From assembly GCF_019613955.1 (NCBI RefSeq), contig NZ_CP080443.1:2046001-2110000 (forward strand): 64,000 nucleotides of DNA, read 5' to 3'. Each line of letters opens with the position of its first letter. Within the stretch, counting starts at the first letter, position 1. This DNA comes from Chryseobacterium sp. LJ668. GTDB lineage: Bacteria > Bacteroidota > Bacteroidia > Flavobacteriales > Weeksellaceae. Below the pieces are notes generated by a model. The model ran no database searches. It was given only the letters and a program-made list of their open reading frames with translations, and had not been told where the DNA came from. Shown piece by piece: positions 23,575 to 32,690 of the stretch. The position numbers and the translations under genes were made by a program.

Positions 23575-25476
23575 CTATTTCAATGCATACGTTCTAAAAT
23601 TCAGCATTTTTACTTTATCAGAATCCAAAAGAAATATTAAACTTTCTAAAATTTCTTCTTTTGCATGAAAATTGAGCTGAATTGATAACTCTTCAATTGT
23701 TGCAGGTTTATCTGCTAATAAATTGATAATTTGTGATGATATATTTTTTCCAAAAATAGACTGTTTATTCTTTTGACAGACTGTACACTGACCACAATTT
23801 TTTGTGTTTTTTTCTCCAAAATAAGCAAGAATTAATTTCATTTTGCAGTAGGTGGAATCTTCAATATAAAATTTCATTTCTTCCCACTTTTGAATTTTAT
23901 TTTTCTGAATTTGTTCAAACAGTTTCCAATAAATGCTGTTGGTCACCTTTTCATCTCTTGGTTTGAGGAATTTTACACTCGCCAAAGCTCCATCAATGTA
24001 TTCCAGATAATTTTTCTGTTGCAGCTCTTTTAGCCTTTCTTTGATCAAATGAATGCTCACACCGATTTTGTCACTTACTTTCTGCTCGCTGAACATTACT
24101 TTGTGTGTTGTAATTCCCGAGATCGAGCGTAAAAGAAATTCAATAAAATAGGCATCTTTTTGAGGCAGCTGATCAATTTCATCAGCTTTTATTGAGAGTT
24201 CTACAGATGATAAACTCTTGTTGCTGTTGTAGTAAATGATTTCTTGAGTATGTAAAAAATTTAAAACATTTTTGATTTTAGCATTTGAAAGTTTTGTAAA
24301 ATTTTGAATTCCGGAAATATTTAATTCAAACACTTTTTCTGGAAGCTCAAATTCAGCCACCTGAAATTTAGAATACAGATAAGAAATGATCTTCAAAAAC
24401 TCAGCTTTATTAGGAATTTGATTTCTTAAAATTTGATCAAAATTTAAAATCTCCTGTTGATCCCAGAGCATGAACGCAAAACTTTTCTTGCCGTCTCTTC
24501 CGGCACGCCCGATTTCCTGATAATAATTTTCGATCGACTGAGAAGGGGAGAAATGAATGACAAATCGCACATTATCTTTGTCAATTCCCATCCCGAATGC
24601 ATTGGTGGAAATCAAAACATTCTGATCACTGTTGTTCCAGAAATTCTGTCTTTCGTTTTTTTCTTTTGTCGTTAAACCCGCATGGAAATAATCTACATTA
24701 CTGATTTTATTTCTGTGAAGAAATTCGGTAAGCAGCTCGGCATCTTTTCTGGTTCGCACATAAATAATTCCTGACTCTTTCGCATATTTAAGAATATTAA
24801 AAATCCTTTGGTACTTATCTGAGATTTCTTCTGAAAAAATTTTAATATTATCTCTTTTAAAACTTTTTTGAAAGACATTCGGTTTTTTTAATTCGAGTTT
24901 GTTTTTTATTTCCTCTAAAACTTTAGGGGTTGCTGTTGCCGTCAAAGCAAGACAAGCTATTGCAGGGTTATTTTTTCTGAAATCTTTGATATTCTGATAG
25001 CTGGGCCTGAAGTCCTGACCCCATTCTGAAATACAGTGTGCCTCATCCACTGCAATAAATGATAATTGTATCTCTTCAATCTGCCGGATAAACTGAAAAT
25101 TTGTAAGTCTTTCCGGTGAAACGTACAGCAGCTTTGTTAAGCCGTCCTTGCAACGGTTGTAAATAACTTCAGCATCAAAATCATCGAGTTCAGAAGACAG
25201 ATATTCCGCTTCAATTCCTCTGAATTTTAGCTGATTGACCTGATCTTTCATCAATGCCAATAGGGGAGATATTACTAAACAAACACCTTCTCGTAGTAAG
25301 GCGGGAAGCTGATAACACAGTGATTTTCCTGCCCCTGTTGGTAAAAGTACCAAAGTATCATTTCCAGTGATTACAGAATCGATAATGTCACCTTGAGAAT
25401 CTCTAAAGGTATCATAACCCCAAAAATACTTGAGGGTTTTATTTTTCAGTTCCTGAAAATCATGAGAAGAAATCAT
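23575..25476 (-). CDS. recQ: RecQ-family ATP-dependent DNA helicase
   Basis: 633 residues. 3'-5' DNA helicase of SF2 in recombination and repair. Seen: FRDSQGDIIDSVITGNDTLVLLPTG with motif I GAGKSLCYQLPAL (about 46-58); DEAHCISEWGQDFRPSY; ALTATATP; IGRAGRDGKKSF (motif VI); and the zinc-binding region YCKMKLILAYFGE ... CGQCTVCQ near residue 560. A winged-helix RQC-like region lies between. The C-terminus lacks an obvious full HRDC domain, so this is a short RecQ, and a second RecQ elsewhere in the genome is possible. Monocistronic, ending before a hairpin. Confidence 0.93.
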   Translation of the reverse strand: MISSHDFQELKNKTLKYFWGYDTFRDSQGDIIDSVITGNDTLVLLPTGAGKSLCYQLPALLREGVCLVISPLLALMKDQVNQLKFRGIEAEYLSSELDDFDAEVIYNRCKDGLTKLLYVSPERLTNFQFIRQIEEIQLSFIAVDEAHCISEWGQDFRPSYQNIKDFRKNNPAIACLALTATATPKVLEEIKNKLELKKPNVFQKSFKRDNIKIFSEEISDKYQRIFNILKYAKESGIIYVRTRKDAELLTEFLHRNKISNVDYFHAGLTTKEKNERQNFWNNSDQNVLISTNAFGMGIDKDNVRFVIHFSPSQSIENYYQEIGRAGRDGKKSFAFMLWDQQEILNFDQILRNQIPNKAEFLKIISYLYSKFQVAEFELPEKVFELNISGIQNFTKLSNAKIKNVLNFLHTQEIIYYNSNKSLSSVELSIKADEIDQLPQKDAYFIEFLLRSISGITTHKVMFSEQKVSDKIGVSIHLIKERLKELQQKNYLEYIDGALASVKFLKPRDEKVTNSIYWKLFEQIQKNKIQKWEEMKFYIEDSTYCKMKLILAYFGEKNTKNCGQCTVCQKNKQSIFGKNISSQIINLLADKPATIEELSIQLNFHAKEEILESLIFLLDSDKVKMLNFRTYALK

Positions 25477-25507
25477 AACGTAAAAATATAGAAACTAATT
25501 TAACAAA

Positions 25508-25532
25508 AAAAGTCACGCAATGCGTGACTTTT
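25508..25532. terminator. hairpin terminator between recQ and the OmpA gene
   Basis: AAAAGTCACGC/GCGTGACTTTT stem with loop AAT; T residues follow on the plus strand and A-runs precede it, so the hairpin mainly serves the upstream OmpA gene on the reverse strand. Confidence 0.75.
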
Positions 25533-25551
25533 ATTCTATATAAGCGGTTTA

Positions 25552-27018
25552 TTATTTTGCTTCGAAATAAACCCTTCTGTTTGCTCTGTTTTTCCATTCA
25601 GGACATTTAGTAGCAGGTTCACACTCTGGGTATTTAAGATCTTTCTCGCCTCTACCTACGGCATTTAGCTTAGAAGATTCTACACCGTTTTTGATCAGAT
25701 AATTTTTAACACTATTTGCTCTTCTTTCGGATAGTTTTTGATTATAGTCGTCGCTAGCTCTTGTATCTGTAGCTCCAATCACTGTATAAGATCCACTAGA
25801 AGAATTGATATAGCTTACAGCGTTGTTTAAGATAGGTGTATTTGAAGGTAAAATTCTGTCAGAATTTAAATCAAATTCAATTCCTGCCATTTCCATTACT
25901 GTTTCTATTGGTCCTTCTGGTGTACCAGAAACAGTTTGATTAACAGGACAGCCATTATTTTCAACCGGTCCCGGAACTGTTACACATCTATCGTAAAGAT
26001 CGATTACGCCATCCAAATCTGCGTCAAGAGCTACACCTGCACCATCCACTCTTGCACCTGCAGGAGTATCCAGTTGTCTGTCCCAATCATCACAAACTCC
26101 GTCATTATCAGCATCACCTTTCTTACAAACTTCGATATCCTGATTTTTGTCAGCCAAAACATCTAATTTATAATAAATTTCCTGTAATGGATCGTGCCAC
26201 ATCAAGTGAGATTCATGTTTTCCTAATTTTAATGATAGACCTAAAGTCGCATTGAAAAAGTTGTCAGAAACCTGATCTTCTCTTCTGTTGATAGCACTGT
26301 ACTGATCACCGCCACCGTCGAATTGATCGTCTCCTGTGTAAACATACATTAGTCTGGTTTCAAGATCAATTCTTCTGTTTACTTTAAATTTAAGTCCTGC
26401 TCCAGCTTGTCCAAAGAATGAACCAAATTTAAAAGGTTTGATCTCAGTCATTAATCGTTGACCGCTATCATCTTTTAAATACGATTTATAAGCTAATGTT
26501 CCTACACCTGCATAACCGTGTAAAGCCCATCTGAATGTAGATTTGTTATCAACTCTTCTTAGAAGATTTGAAAAATTAATATCTCCTAAGATTGAAATTG
26601 CGTCGTATTGCGTTCTTGCACCTTCTTGTCTGTTTGCTGCTGCATTAGAAGGAGCTGCATCTTTGGTATTAAACCAGCCTTGTCTTGTTTCACCACGATC
26701 ATACTGTAAATTAATACCGAAAGCGTGGGTAATTGCTTTATCAACACTTAGATAAGCTGAATAACCAAAAAGGTTTTTTCCGTTACCATTTTTTATTGAT
26801 GTTAAATCAGCAGATTGTACTAATGGTACTCCGGCACCAAATGATACAGCCCAGTCATTAAATCTCTTGGATTGTTGTGTAAATGGGGATATATTGGCAG
26901 ACCCTGATGAGAATGTATTAGGATATCCTTCATTTGAAACTACCGCTATCGAATCCTGTGCAAAAGCAACAGTAGGTACTGCTAAAGCAAATGCAACAAT
27001 TGCTAAACTTAATTTCAT
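25552..27018 (-). CDS. OmpA-family outer membrane protein with thrombospondin type 3 repeats
   Basis: 488 residues. Signal peptide (about 1-21, ending FAQD). An eight-stranded-type beta-barrel region (about 45-285) is followed by calcium-binding type 3 repeats (CKKGDADNDGVCDDWDRQ, DADLDGVIDLYDRC; about 300-350). The C-terminal OmpA peptidoglycan-binding domain (about 370-488) has FDLNSDRILPSN, VIGATDTRASDDYNQKLSERRA and a final NRRVYFEAK. It would anchor the outer membrane to peptidoglycan. It is paired with a closely related upstream gene lacking the OmpA domain, 50 bp away on the same strand. Confidence 0.93.
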   Translation of the reverse strand: MKLSLAIVAFALAVPTVAFAQDSIAVVSNEGYPNTFSSGSANISPFTQQSKRFNDWAVSFGAGVPLVQSADLTSIKNGNGKNLFGYSAYLSVDKAITHAFGINLQYDRGETRQGWFNTKDAAPSNAAANRQEGARTQYDAISILGDINFSNLLRRVDNKSTFRWALHGYAGVGTLAYKSYLKDDSGQRLMTEIKPFKFGSFFGQAGAGLKFKVNRRIDLETRLMYVYTGDDQFDGGGDQYSAINRREDQVSDNFFNATLGLSLKLGKHESHLMWHDPLQEIYYKLDVLADKNQDIEVCKKGDADNDGVCDDWDRQLDTPAGARVDGAGVALDADLDGVIDLYDRCVTVPGPVENNGCPVNQTVSGTPEGPIETVMEMAGIEFDLNSDRILPSNTPILNNAVSYINSSSGSYTVIGATDTRASDDYNQKLSERRANSVKNYLIKNGVESSKLNAVGRGEKDLKYPECEPATKCPEWKNRANRRVYFEAK

Positions 27019-27068
27019 AGTATATTTTTATTTAGTTAATTATTAATGATTTGTTTTTTTATAATTGA

Positions 27069-28166
27069 TTATTGCGGGCAACCATTGTTATCTGTAGATC
27101 CTGCAACTGTAACGCATTTGTCGTACAAGTCAATAACTCCGTCAAGATCCATATCTAAAGCTACACCTGCGCCATCAACTCTTGCCCCGGAAGGTGTATT
27201 GAGCTCTCTGTCCCAGTCATCACAAACACCATCATTATCATTATCACCTTTTTCACATACTACAAGCTCACTGGCAGTATTTTCGAGTAGATATGTTTTA
27301 TAATAAATTTCTTGTAAAGGATCATGCCATGCAAGATGAGATTGCTGCTTTCCTAATTTAAAGGACAGACCTAAATTGAAAGACATCATTGCATCAGAGT
27401 ACGAATCATTAATCAAGTTATAATTAAGTCTGTTACCATTTGATCCTTCTACTTCTCTTACATTACCTCCGCCATCAAATTCTTCATCGAAACTATTAAG
27501 ATACATTACTCTTGCCTCAACATCAATTAGATTAGATATGTTGTATTTTAAACCGACTCCTGCCTGCATAAAAAATGATGCGATACCTAACTTTTGATCA
27601 ACCATGATAGGAAAGTTTGGTGGATTTGTTTGCCATTGAGAAATATCATTATCGATCAGCTCAGTTTTATAACCCATAAAACCACCACCTAAATATCCGT
27701 GAAGAGCCCATCTGAATGGGGACTTATTATCCACTCTTCTCAATAAATTAGAAAAATTTAGATCTCCTAATAATGATACTTGATGAAATTTTGTCCAGGC
27801 ATTTGCAACGCCCGCTTTTGGGTTGTTCGGAAGCTGCCCCTGTTGGTTAGTTTCGCCCATTTGATATTGTAAACTAATACCGAAAGTATGGGTTATCTGC
27901 TTATCGATACTCGCATACACATTCCACCCCCATTTGATTTCATCACCATAAAAAGAAGTGACATCTGCGAATGTCATGAAAGCAGGACCTCCACCAACTG
28001 AGATTGCCCAGTCGTTGAATCTTCTTGCTTTATTGTCAAATTTTTGAATATTTGCAGAACCTGAAGAAAAAGTATTAGGATACTGATCTGTGGTGTTAAC
28101 AGCAATACTGTCCTGAGCATAAGTAGCAATAGGCAGTATGGCCAATAAGAATAAACCTAATTTCAT
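27069..28166 (-). CDS. OmpA-type barrel paralogue ending after the type 3 repeats
   Basis: 365 residues, clearly paralogous to the downstream gene: the same PNTFSSGSANI, RRFNDWAIS, KQITHTFGI(S/N)LQY, NFSNLLRRVDNKS and WHDPLQEIYYK segments, and the same calcium-type repeats (DNDNDGVCDDWDRE, DMDLDGVIDLYDKC). It stops cleanly at NNGCPQ, exactly where the paralogue continues into its OmpA domain. There is no disrupted remainder in the 50-bp gap. Inference: an outer membrane barrel without peptidoglycan anchoring, from tandem duplication and loss of the 3' domain. A signal peptide is present (ending TYAQD). Confidence 0.87.
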   Translation of the reverse strand: MKLGLFLLAILPIATYAQDSIAVNTTDQYPNTFSSGSANIQKFDNKARRFNDWAISVGGGPAFMTFADVTSFYGDEIKWGWNVYASIDKQITHTFGISLQYQMGETNQQGQLPNNPKAGVANAWTKFHQVSLLGDLNFSNLLRRVDNKSPFRWALHGYLGGGFMGYKTELIDNDISQWQTNPPNFPIMVDQKLGIASFFMQAGVGLKYNISNLIDVEARVMYLNSFDEEFDGGGNVREVEGSNGNRLNYNLINDSYSDAMMSFNLGLSFKLGKQQSHLAWHDPLQEIYYKTYLLENTASELVVCEKGDNDNDGVCDDWDRELNTPSGARVDGAGVALDMDLDGVIDLYDKCVTVAGSTDNNGCPQ

Positions 28167-28189
28167 GCAATATGTTTTTATGTTTTGTT

Positions 28190-28603
28190 TTATATTATAT
28201 TTTGTAATAATATTCTAGAAAATTCTCTTTCAAAAAGATGTTTTTTATGAGGGATTTCCAACTTTTCTGAACTGAATTTTAATTCGTCATATTTAATGAT
28301 ATCTATATCTATAATTCTATCTGAATAGCTTCCTGATATTTTAGTATCATTAATTCTCCCCATTTCAATTTCAATCTTCTTAATGAAATTAAGTAATTGA
28401 ATTGGTGAAAAATGCGTAAATATTACAGTTGCAATATTACAAAAATTATTGGAACTTACAAATTCTACGGGTTCAGATGTTAAATATTCACTAATTTTTA
28501 CTACCTCACATTTCTCCCGTAGCTTTTCCAAAGCCATATCCAGATTGTTTTTTTTATCACCAATATTACTTCCCAGTAACAAAACGACTCTATGTTGCGA
28601 CAT
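28190..28603 (-). CDS. folK: 2-amino-4-hydroxy-6-hydroxymethyldihydropteridine pyrophosphokinase
   Basis: 137 residues, compact HPPK. It transfers pyrophosphate from ATP to 6-hydroxymethyl-7,8-dihydropterin in folate synthesis. Seen: VVLLLGSNIGDKKNNL at the start; SEPVEFVSSNNFCNIA; IEIEMGR; the SDRIIDIDII metal/ATP motif (two Asp); and IPHKKHLFEREF. Its ATG is only 19 bp from the divergent sppA start, so its promoter lies inside sppA (TATATTTG at 28651-28658). Confidence 0.94.
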   Translation of the reverse strand: MSQHRVVLLLGSNIGDKKNNLDMALEKLREKCEVVKISEYLTSEPVEFVSSNNFCNIATVIFTHFSPIQLLNFIKKIEIEMGRINDTKISGSYSDRIIDIDIIKYDELKFSSEKLEIPHKKHLFEREFSRILLQNII

Positions 28604-28622
28604 ATTGAAAAATGATTATTTT

Positions 28623-30377
28623 ATGAAGAGTTTCTTTAAAAATGTATTGGCAAATATAGTGGCAATTATGGTACTGTGTGCGGTGTTTTTCTTCTTTTTT
28701 ATCATCATGATTGCTTTTGGATCAATGAGTAATGAGAAGTCTGTGAGTGTGAAAAAGAATTCAGTTTTGACAATTAACCTTAAAACAAATATTATTGATA
28801 GCCCAACAGAAGATCAGCAAAGTATCTTCAATGTCAGTGATAAAAATACCAATGTACTAATATATGATGTATTGGAAGCGGTGAGAAAAGCAAAAGATGA
28901 CGATAATATTAAAGGGATTAGTATTGAGGTCGATAATCTGAATGCCGGAATTACTCAGATTGATGATCTGAGGGAGGCTATTCAGGACTTTAAGAAGAGC
29001 GGAAAGTTTGTGTATGCTTATGGAAATGTTGTTTCGCAGTCTTCCTATTATTTAGGATCTATTGCCGATCAGTATTATCTGAATCCATCAGGTGGAATTG
29101 AACTGAAAGGTCTTTCAACAGAGGTTACTTTCTTCAAAGATTTTGCTGAAAAATATGGGATCGGTATTGAGGTTATCCGTCATGGTAAATTCAAGTCTGC
29201 AGTTGAACCATTTTTAAGAAATGACATTTCGCCCGAAAACAAAGAGCAGTTGAGCACTCTTCTAAATGATATTTGGGGTAATACTGCTTCCAAAATTGCA
29301 GCTTCAAGAAAGATGGATGTGGGTCAGTTCAAAACGGTTGTTGATAGTTTATACGGAATGATTCCTGACCAGAGCTTAAAATACAAATTGGCGGATAAAT
29401 TGATCCAGAAAACAGAATATGATCAAATGATCAGAGCAAAATTAAGTCTGAAAGATGATGATAAATTAAATAAAATTTCATTAAACAAATACATAGATTC
29501 TTTCACTGATAAAGATAAATCCGGCGAAAAAGTTGCTGTGCTGTATGCTTCTGGATCTATCAACAGTGGTGATCAGTACAATGATATTAATTCTGAAAAA
29601 TATATCAAATATATTAAAGATCTTCAGGATGACAAAAAGATAAAAGCTGTTGTATTGAGAATTAATTCTCCGGGCGGAAGTGCAAATGCTTCGGACGAAA
29701 TTTTATTCGAACTTCAACAATTAAAAAAGAAAAAGCCATTGGTTGTTTCGTTTGGCGATTATGCAGCTTCAGGCGGATATTATATTGCAATGGCGGCAGA
29801 TAAAATTTATTCTGAACCCAACACATTGACCGGATCAATAGGAGTTTTTGGAGTTTTGCCTTATTTCAAAGAACTGGCTAACAAAAATGGAGTGCGCTCT
29901 GACATTGTTGCGACCAACGCCAATTCAGCATATTATTCTTCATTAAATGGATTGACGCCTTACGGTGTAAGCGTGATGACAAAAAGCGTAGAAGGCACAT
30001 ACAAAAGATTCGTGCACTTTGTAACTCAAAATAGGAAGAAATCTTTTGAAGATATTGATGCAATCGGTGGAGGTAGAGTATGGAGTGGTACCCGTGCAAA
30101 GCAGATTGGTTTGGTAGATGATTTAGGAAGTTTGGAAGATGCCGTGAAATTTGCAGCGCAAAAAGCAAATTTAAAATCGTATCATGTCTCTTCATATCCT
30201 AAAAAGATGACGGCATTTGAGCAGATTTTTGAAGACTTAAATGAAGATGACATCTCTGCAAGAGTGATTAAAAATAAAATAGGTAAGGCAAATTATGAAA
30301 TTCTGGAGCAGATTACAGACAAGAAACTGAAGTCTGAAGTGAAAATGGAAATGCCATATCAAATTAAAATCAACTAA
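28623..30377 (+). CDS. sppA: signal peptide peptidase SppA, long (67K) type
   Basis: 584 residues from the ATG at 28623; upstream in-frame sequence is the folK coding region read backwards. One N-terminal membrane segment (about 10-35, very Phe/Ile-rich) anchors a periplasmic protein with two ClpP-fold halves. The first half has VIRHGKFKSAVEPFLR, which supplies the catalytic lysine; the second has RINSPGGSANASDEI and SFGDYAASGGYYIAMAA with the nucleophilic serine. It degrades cleaved signal peptides in the inner membrane. It ends at a 19-bp perfect hairpin. Confidence 0.94.
   Translation: MKSFFKNVLANIVAIMVLCAVFFFFFIIMIAFGSMSNEKSVSVKKNSVLTINLKTNIIDSPTEDQQSIFNVSDKNTNVLIYDVLEAVRKAKDDDNIKGISIEVDNLNAGITQIDDLREAIQDFKKSGKFVYAYGNVVSQSSYYLGSIADQYYLNPSGGIELKGLSTEVTFFKDFAEKYGIGIEVIRHGKFKSAVEPFLRNDISPENKEQLSTLLNDIWGNTASKIAASRKMDVGQFKTVVDSLYGMIPDQSLKYKLADKLIQKTEYDQMIRAKLSLKDDDKLNKISLNKYIDSFTDKDKSGEKVAVLYASGSINSGDQYNDINSEKYIKYIKDLQDDKKIKAVVLRINSPGGSANASDEILFELQQLKKKKPLVVSFGDYAASGGYYIAMAADKIYSEPNTLTGSIGVFGVLPYFKELANKNGVRSDIVATNANSAYYSSLNGLTPYGVSVMTKSVEGTYKRFVHFVTQNRKKSFEDIDAIGGGRVWSGTRAKQIGLVDDLGSLEDAVKFAAQKANLKSYHVSSYPKKMTAFEQIFEDLNEDDISARVIKNKIGKANYEILEQITDKKLKSEVKMEMPYQIKIN
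28651..28658 (-). promoter_or_regulatory. -7 box TATATTTG for folK, inside sppA
   Basis: TAnnTTTG match on the reverse strand 47 bp upstream of the folK ATG, within the first codons of sppA. No -33 box was verified. Confidence 0.35.
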
Positions 30378-30392
30378 ATTATATTGTTCATA

Positions 30393-30430
30393 AAAAAGCC
30401 CGGATCTGAAATTTCAGATCCGGGCTTTTT
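30393..30430. terminator. strong bidirectional terminator
   Basis: Perfect 38-bp palindrome (19-bp arms, core GCCCGGATCTGAAA) with flanking A and T runs, between sppA and the convergent glsB-type gene. Confidence 0.92.
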
Positions 30431-30445
30431 ATTTCTTAAAGCTTC

Positions 30446-30697
30446 TTATTTCTTCGTTACCATTCTATAGATAGCAAGTAAAAGTACTGAACCCGCAATT
30501 GCTACAAGGAAACTAGATAGATTAAATCCTGATACATCTACTCCGAATATCATTGATCCGATCCATCCTCCAAGAATACTTCCCAAGATACCGATGATGA
30601 TTGTTACGATCCATCCTCCAGGGTCGTTTCCTGGATGTAATGCTTTAGCGATTGCCCCTGCGATAAGACCGAAAATGATCCACGTTAAAATTCCCAT
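30446..30697 (-). CDS. GlsB/YeaQ/YmgE-family stress response membrane protein
   Basis: 83 residues, almost entirely hydrophobic, with about three membrane segments. The family signature is clear: GILTWIIFGLIAGAIAKALHPG at the N-terminus, a glycine-rich GGWIVTIIIGILGSILGGWIG segment, and a C-terminal SVLLLAIYRMV. These transglycosylase-associated inner membrane proteins are induced under stress in several bacteria; molecular function unknown. It lies downstream of ftsY on the same strand (56-bp gap), ending at the shared terminator. Confidence 0.9.
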   Translation of the reverse strand: MGILTWIIFGLIAGAIAKALHPGNDPGGWIVTIIIGILGSILGGWIGSMIFGVDVSGFNLSSFLVAIAGSVLLLAIYRMVTKK

Positions 30698-30753
30698 AGC
30701 TTAAATTTTTAATGTTAATGAATTTGGTTTATTTTTCAAGAAATAAAGATTAC

Positions 30754-31707
30754 TTATCTCTTCTTGAAGAATGAGTCTACAAACTCTATACCATTAAATA
30801 ATTGCAGGTCCTGCATTTTTTCACCAACACCAATATATTTCACTGGAATCTGGAACTGATCAGAGATTCCGATCACTACACCACCTTTTGCTGTTCCGTC
30901 TAATTTTGTTACCGCCAGAGCGTTTACTTCAGTCGCAGCGGTAAACTGCTTAGCCTGTTCGAAGGCATTCTGACCCGTTGAACCGTCCAAAACCAATAAA
31001 ATCTCATGAGGTGCATCAGGAATGACTTTTTGCATGACTCTTTTGATTTTGGTAAGCTCATTCATCAGATTTATTTTATTATGAAGTCTTCCTGCTGTAT
31101 CAATAATCACCACATCGGCATTTTGAGCAACGGCGCTTTGTACAGTGTCAAATGCAACAGAAGCCGGATCAGAGCCCATTTCCTGTTTTACGATCGTTAC
31201 TCCGGCTCTTTCGCTCCAGATCGTAAGCTGGTCTACTGCTGCCGCACGGAACGTATCTCCCGCTCCCAAAACCACTTTTTTCCCCTCTGCTTTAAACTGA
31301 TGTGCCAATTTTCCTATCGTAGTGGTTTTACCGACACCATTGACCCCTACTACCATAATGACGTAAGGTTTTTTTGACGTGTCGATGTTTCCTGTGTTTG
31401 CCTGTGGGTTTTCTAGCAGTAGTCCTGAGATTTCTTCGCGCAGAATGCGGTCAAGTTCGCTCACGTTCACGTATTTGTCTTTTGCAACACGTTCTTCAAT
31501 TCTCTGGATGATTTTGATAGTGGTAGATGCGCCAACATCAGAAGCGATAAGTATTTCTTCAAGGTCATCAAGCACCTCATCATCTACTTTGCTTTTGCCG
31601 ACTACGGCTTTTGTCATTTTTTCAAAGAATCCTTGATTAGATTTTTCCAAACCTTTATCTAATGTTTCTTTTTCTTCTTTTTTAAAAATATTTTTAAACC
31701 AACTCAT
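30754..31707 (-). CDS. ftsY: signal recognition particle receptor FtsY
   Basis: 317 residues. The SRP receptor GTPase brings ribosome-nascent chains to the membrane. It has a short acidic/basic N-terminus (MSWFKNIFKKEEKETL) rather than a long A domain, then the four-helix N domain, then the G domain: GVNGVGKTTTIGKLA (G1), DTFRAAAVDQL, DTAGRLHNK (G3), TKLDGTAKGG (G4) and GVGEKMQDLQLF at the end. It lies downstream of rpmB-rpmG-DUF4295 as in related flavobacteria, separated by 186 bp containing a weak hairpin (31845-31869). Confidence 0.97.
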   Translation of the reverse strand: MSWFKNIFKKEEKETLDKGLEKSNQGFFEKMTKAVVGKSKVDDEVLDDLEEILIASDVGASTTIKIIQRIEERVAKDKYVNVSELDRILREEISGLLLENPQANTGNIDTSKKPYVIMVVGVNGVGKTTTIGKLAHQFKAEGKKVVLGAGDTFRAAAVDQLTIWSERAGVTIVKQEMGSDPASVAFDTVQSAVAQNADVVIIDTAGRLHNKINLMNELTKIKRVMQKVIPDAPHEILLVLDGSTGQNAFEQAKQFTAATEVNALAVTKLDGTAKGGVVIGISDQFQIPVKYIGVGEKMQDLQLFNGIEFVDSFFKKR

Positions 31708-31893
31708 CTTATGAATTATGGAATTTAATTATTGTGGGATGCAGGGATGTTGGAAGATGGATATTTACAATCGTAATAGATATTCAATAAACATCAAGAA
31801 TCAGACATCCGACACCCAGCGTACTAAAAGCAAAGATAACAAAAAAACTACCCAAAATATGAGTAGTTTCTGTATTGTAAATAAAGTAACTGA

Positions 31894-32046
31894 TTATTTT
31901 TTCAAATAAGCATCCACTTCGTCTGCATTCATTACTTTTTCTTCGAAAACGTAAGCTTCTGATTTAGAAGACTTCACCATTTTCACCACTTTAGTCATTT
32001 TTTTTGACTGTCCGCTTTGTAGGGTTGCTACTACTTTCTTTGCCAT
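31894..32046 (-). CDS. DUF4295 protein, probable ribosomal protein bL38
   Basis: 50 codons, short but clearly real: it starts MAKKVVATLQSGQSKKMTKV, is very lysine-rich, and ends EEKVMNADEVDAYLKK. It sits 19 bp after rpmG in the order rpmB-rpmG-this gene-ftsY. Known: DUF4295 is confined to Bacteroidota and is encoded with L28/L33; to my recollection the Flavobacterium johnsoniae ribosome structure revealed an additional large-subunit protein named bL38 that corresponds to it. The assignment as bL38 is therefore likely but from memory. It is too short for many gene callers. Confidence 0.88.
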   Translation of the reverse strand: MAKKVVATLQSGQSKKMTKVVKMVKSSKSEAYVFEEKVMNADEVDAYLKK

Positions 32047-32065
32047 GGTAAATTATATTTATAAA

Positions 32066-32248
32066 TTACTTGATTTCTTTGTGAAGGGTAGATCTCTTAA
32101 GAACCGGATTGTATTTTTTCAATTCCAATCTTTCTGTAGTGTTCTTTTTATTTTTTGTAGAAATGTATCTAGACATTCCCGGCATACCGCTTTCTTTGTG
32201 CTCTGTACATTCAAGAATTACTTGAACTCTGTTTCCTTTTTTTGCCAT
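32066..32248 (-). CDS. rpmG: 50S ribosomal protein L33
   Basis: 60 residues: [21 protein letters not shown] ... [14 protein letters not shown], full length. Only one cysteine remains (CTEHK), so this is the C-minus type that does not bind zinc. Lys/Arg-rich throughout. It follows rpmB with a 3-bp gap and is part of the rpmB-rpmG-DUF4295 operon. Confidence 0.96.
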   Translation of the reverse strand: MAKKGNRVQVILECTEHKESGMPGMSRYISTKNKKNTTERLELKKYNPVLKRSTLHKEIK

Positions 32249-32251
32249 GAT

Positions 32252-32494
32252 TTAGTTCTTTTTAATCAATCCTTCTCTGATACCTCTTTCGATAGCCTCT
32301 TCGATTCCAATCTTGTTAATGATTCTCAATCCATGAGCTGAAACTTTTAGCGTAACGTGCTTGTCTTGCTCTGGAAGGTAAAATTTCTTTTCCAATAAGT
32401 TAATTTCAAAACGACGCTTCGTTTTGTTATTAGCGTGGGAAACGTTGTTACCAACCATTGCACGCTTTCCTGTTATCTGGCAAATTCTTGACAT
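32252..32494 (-). CDS. rpmB: 50S ribosomal protein L28
   Basis: 80 residues: [29 protein letters not shown] at the start and the [18 protein letters not shown] helix near the end, standard for bL28. The zinc-ligand cysteine set is absent (one Cys). First gene of the operon. 196 bp of AT-rich DNA separate it from lnt; no exact -7 box was found there. Confidence 0.97.
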   Translation of the reverse strand: MSRICQITGKRAMVGNNVSHANNKTKRRFEINLLEKKFYLPEQDKHVTLKVSAHGLRIINKIGIEEAIERGIREGLIKKN

Positions 32495-32690
32495 ATCTCG
32501 ATGTTCTTATTTGTATAATATTTGAGGTTGCAAAATAACGAATAATTTTTTAGACAGACAAGTTTTATATAAAATTTTATAATAAATATTTGTCTTTTTA
32601 TTCTTATGATGAAACCTATTTCTTTTTATAATTGTCTAATAATGCGTTTTCTGATGTATTAAATTTAATAAACCTTATTAGTGAAAATAT

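Noticed and set aside
31718-31909. 63-codon plus-strand reading frame between ftsY and the DUF4295 gene
   Set aside because: No family resemblance, odd composition, and it runs through a hairpin and the 3' end of the opposite-strand DUF4295 gene.
32045-32341. 98-codon plus-strand frame over rpmG/rpmB
   Set aside because: Antisense shadow of two certain ribosomal protein genes.
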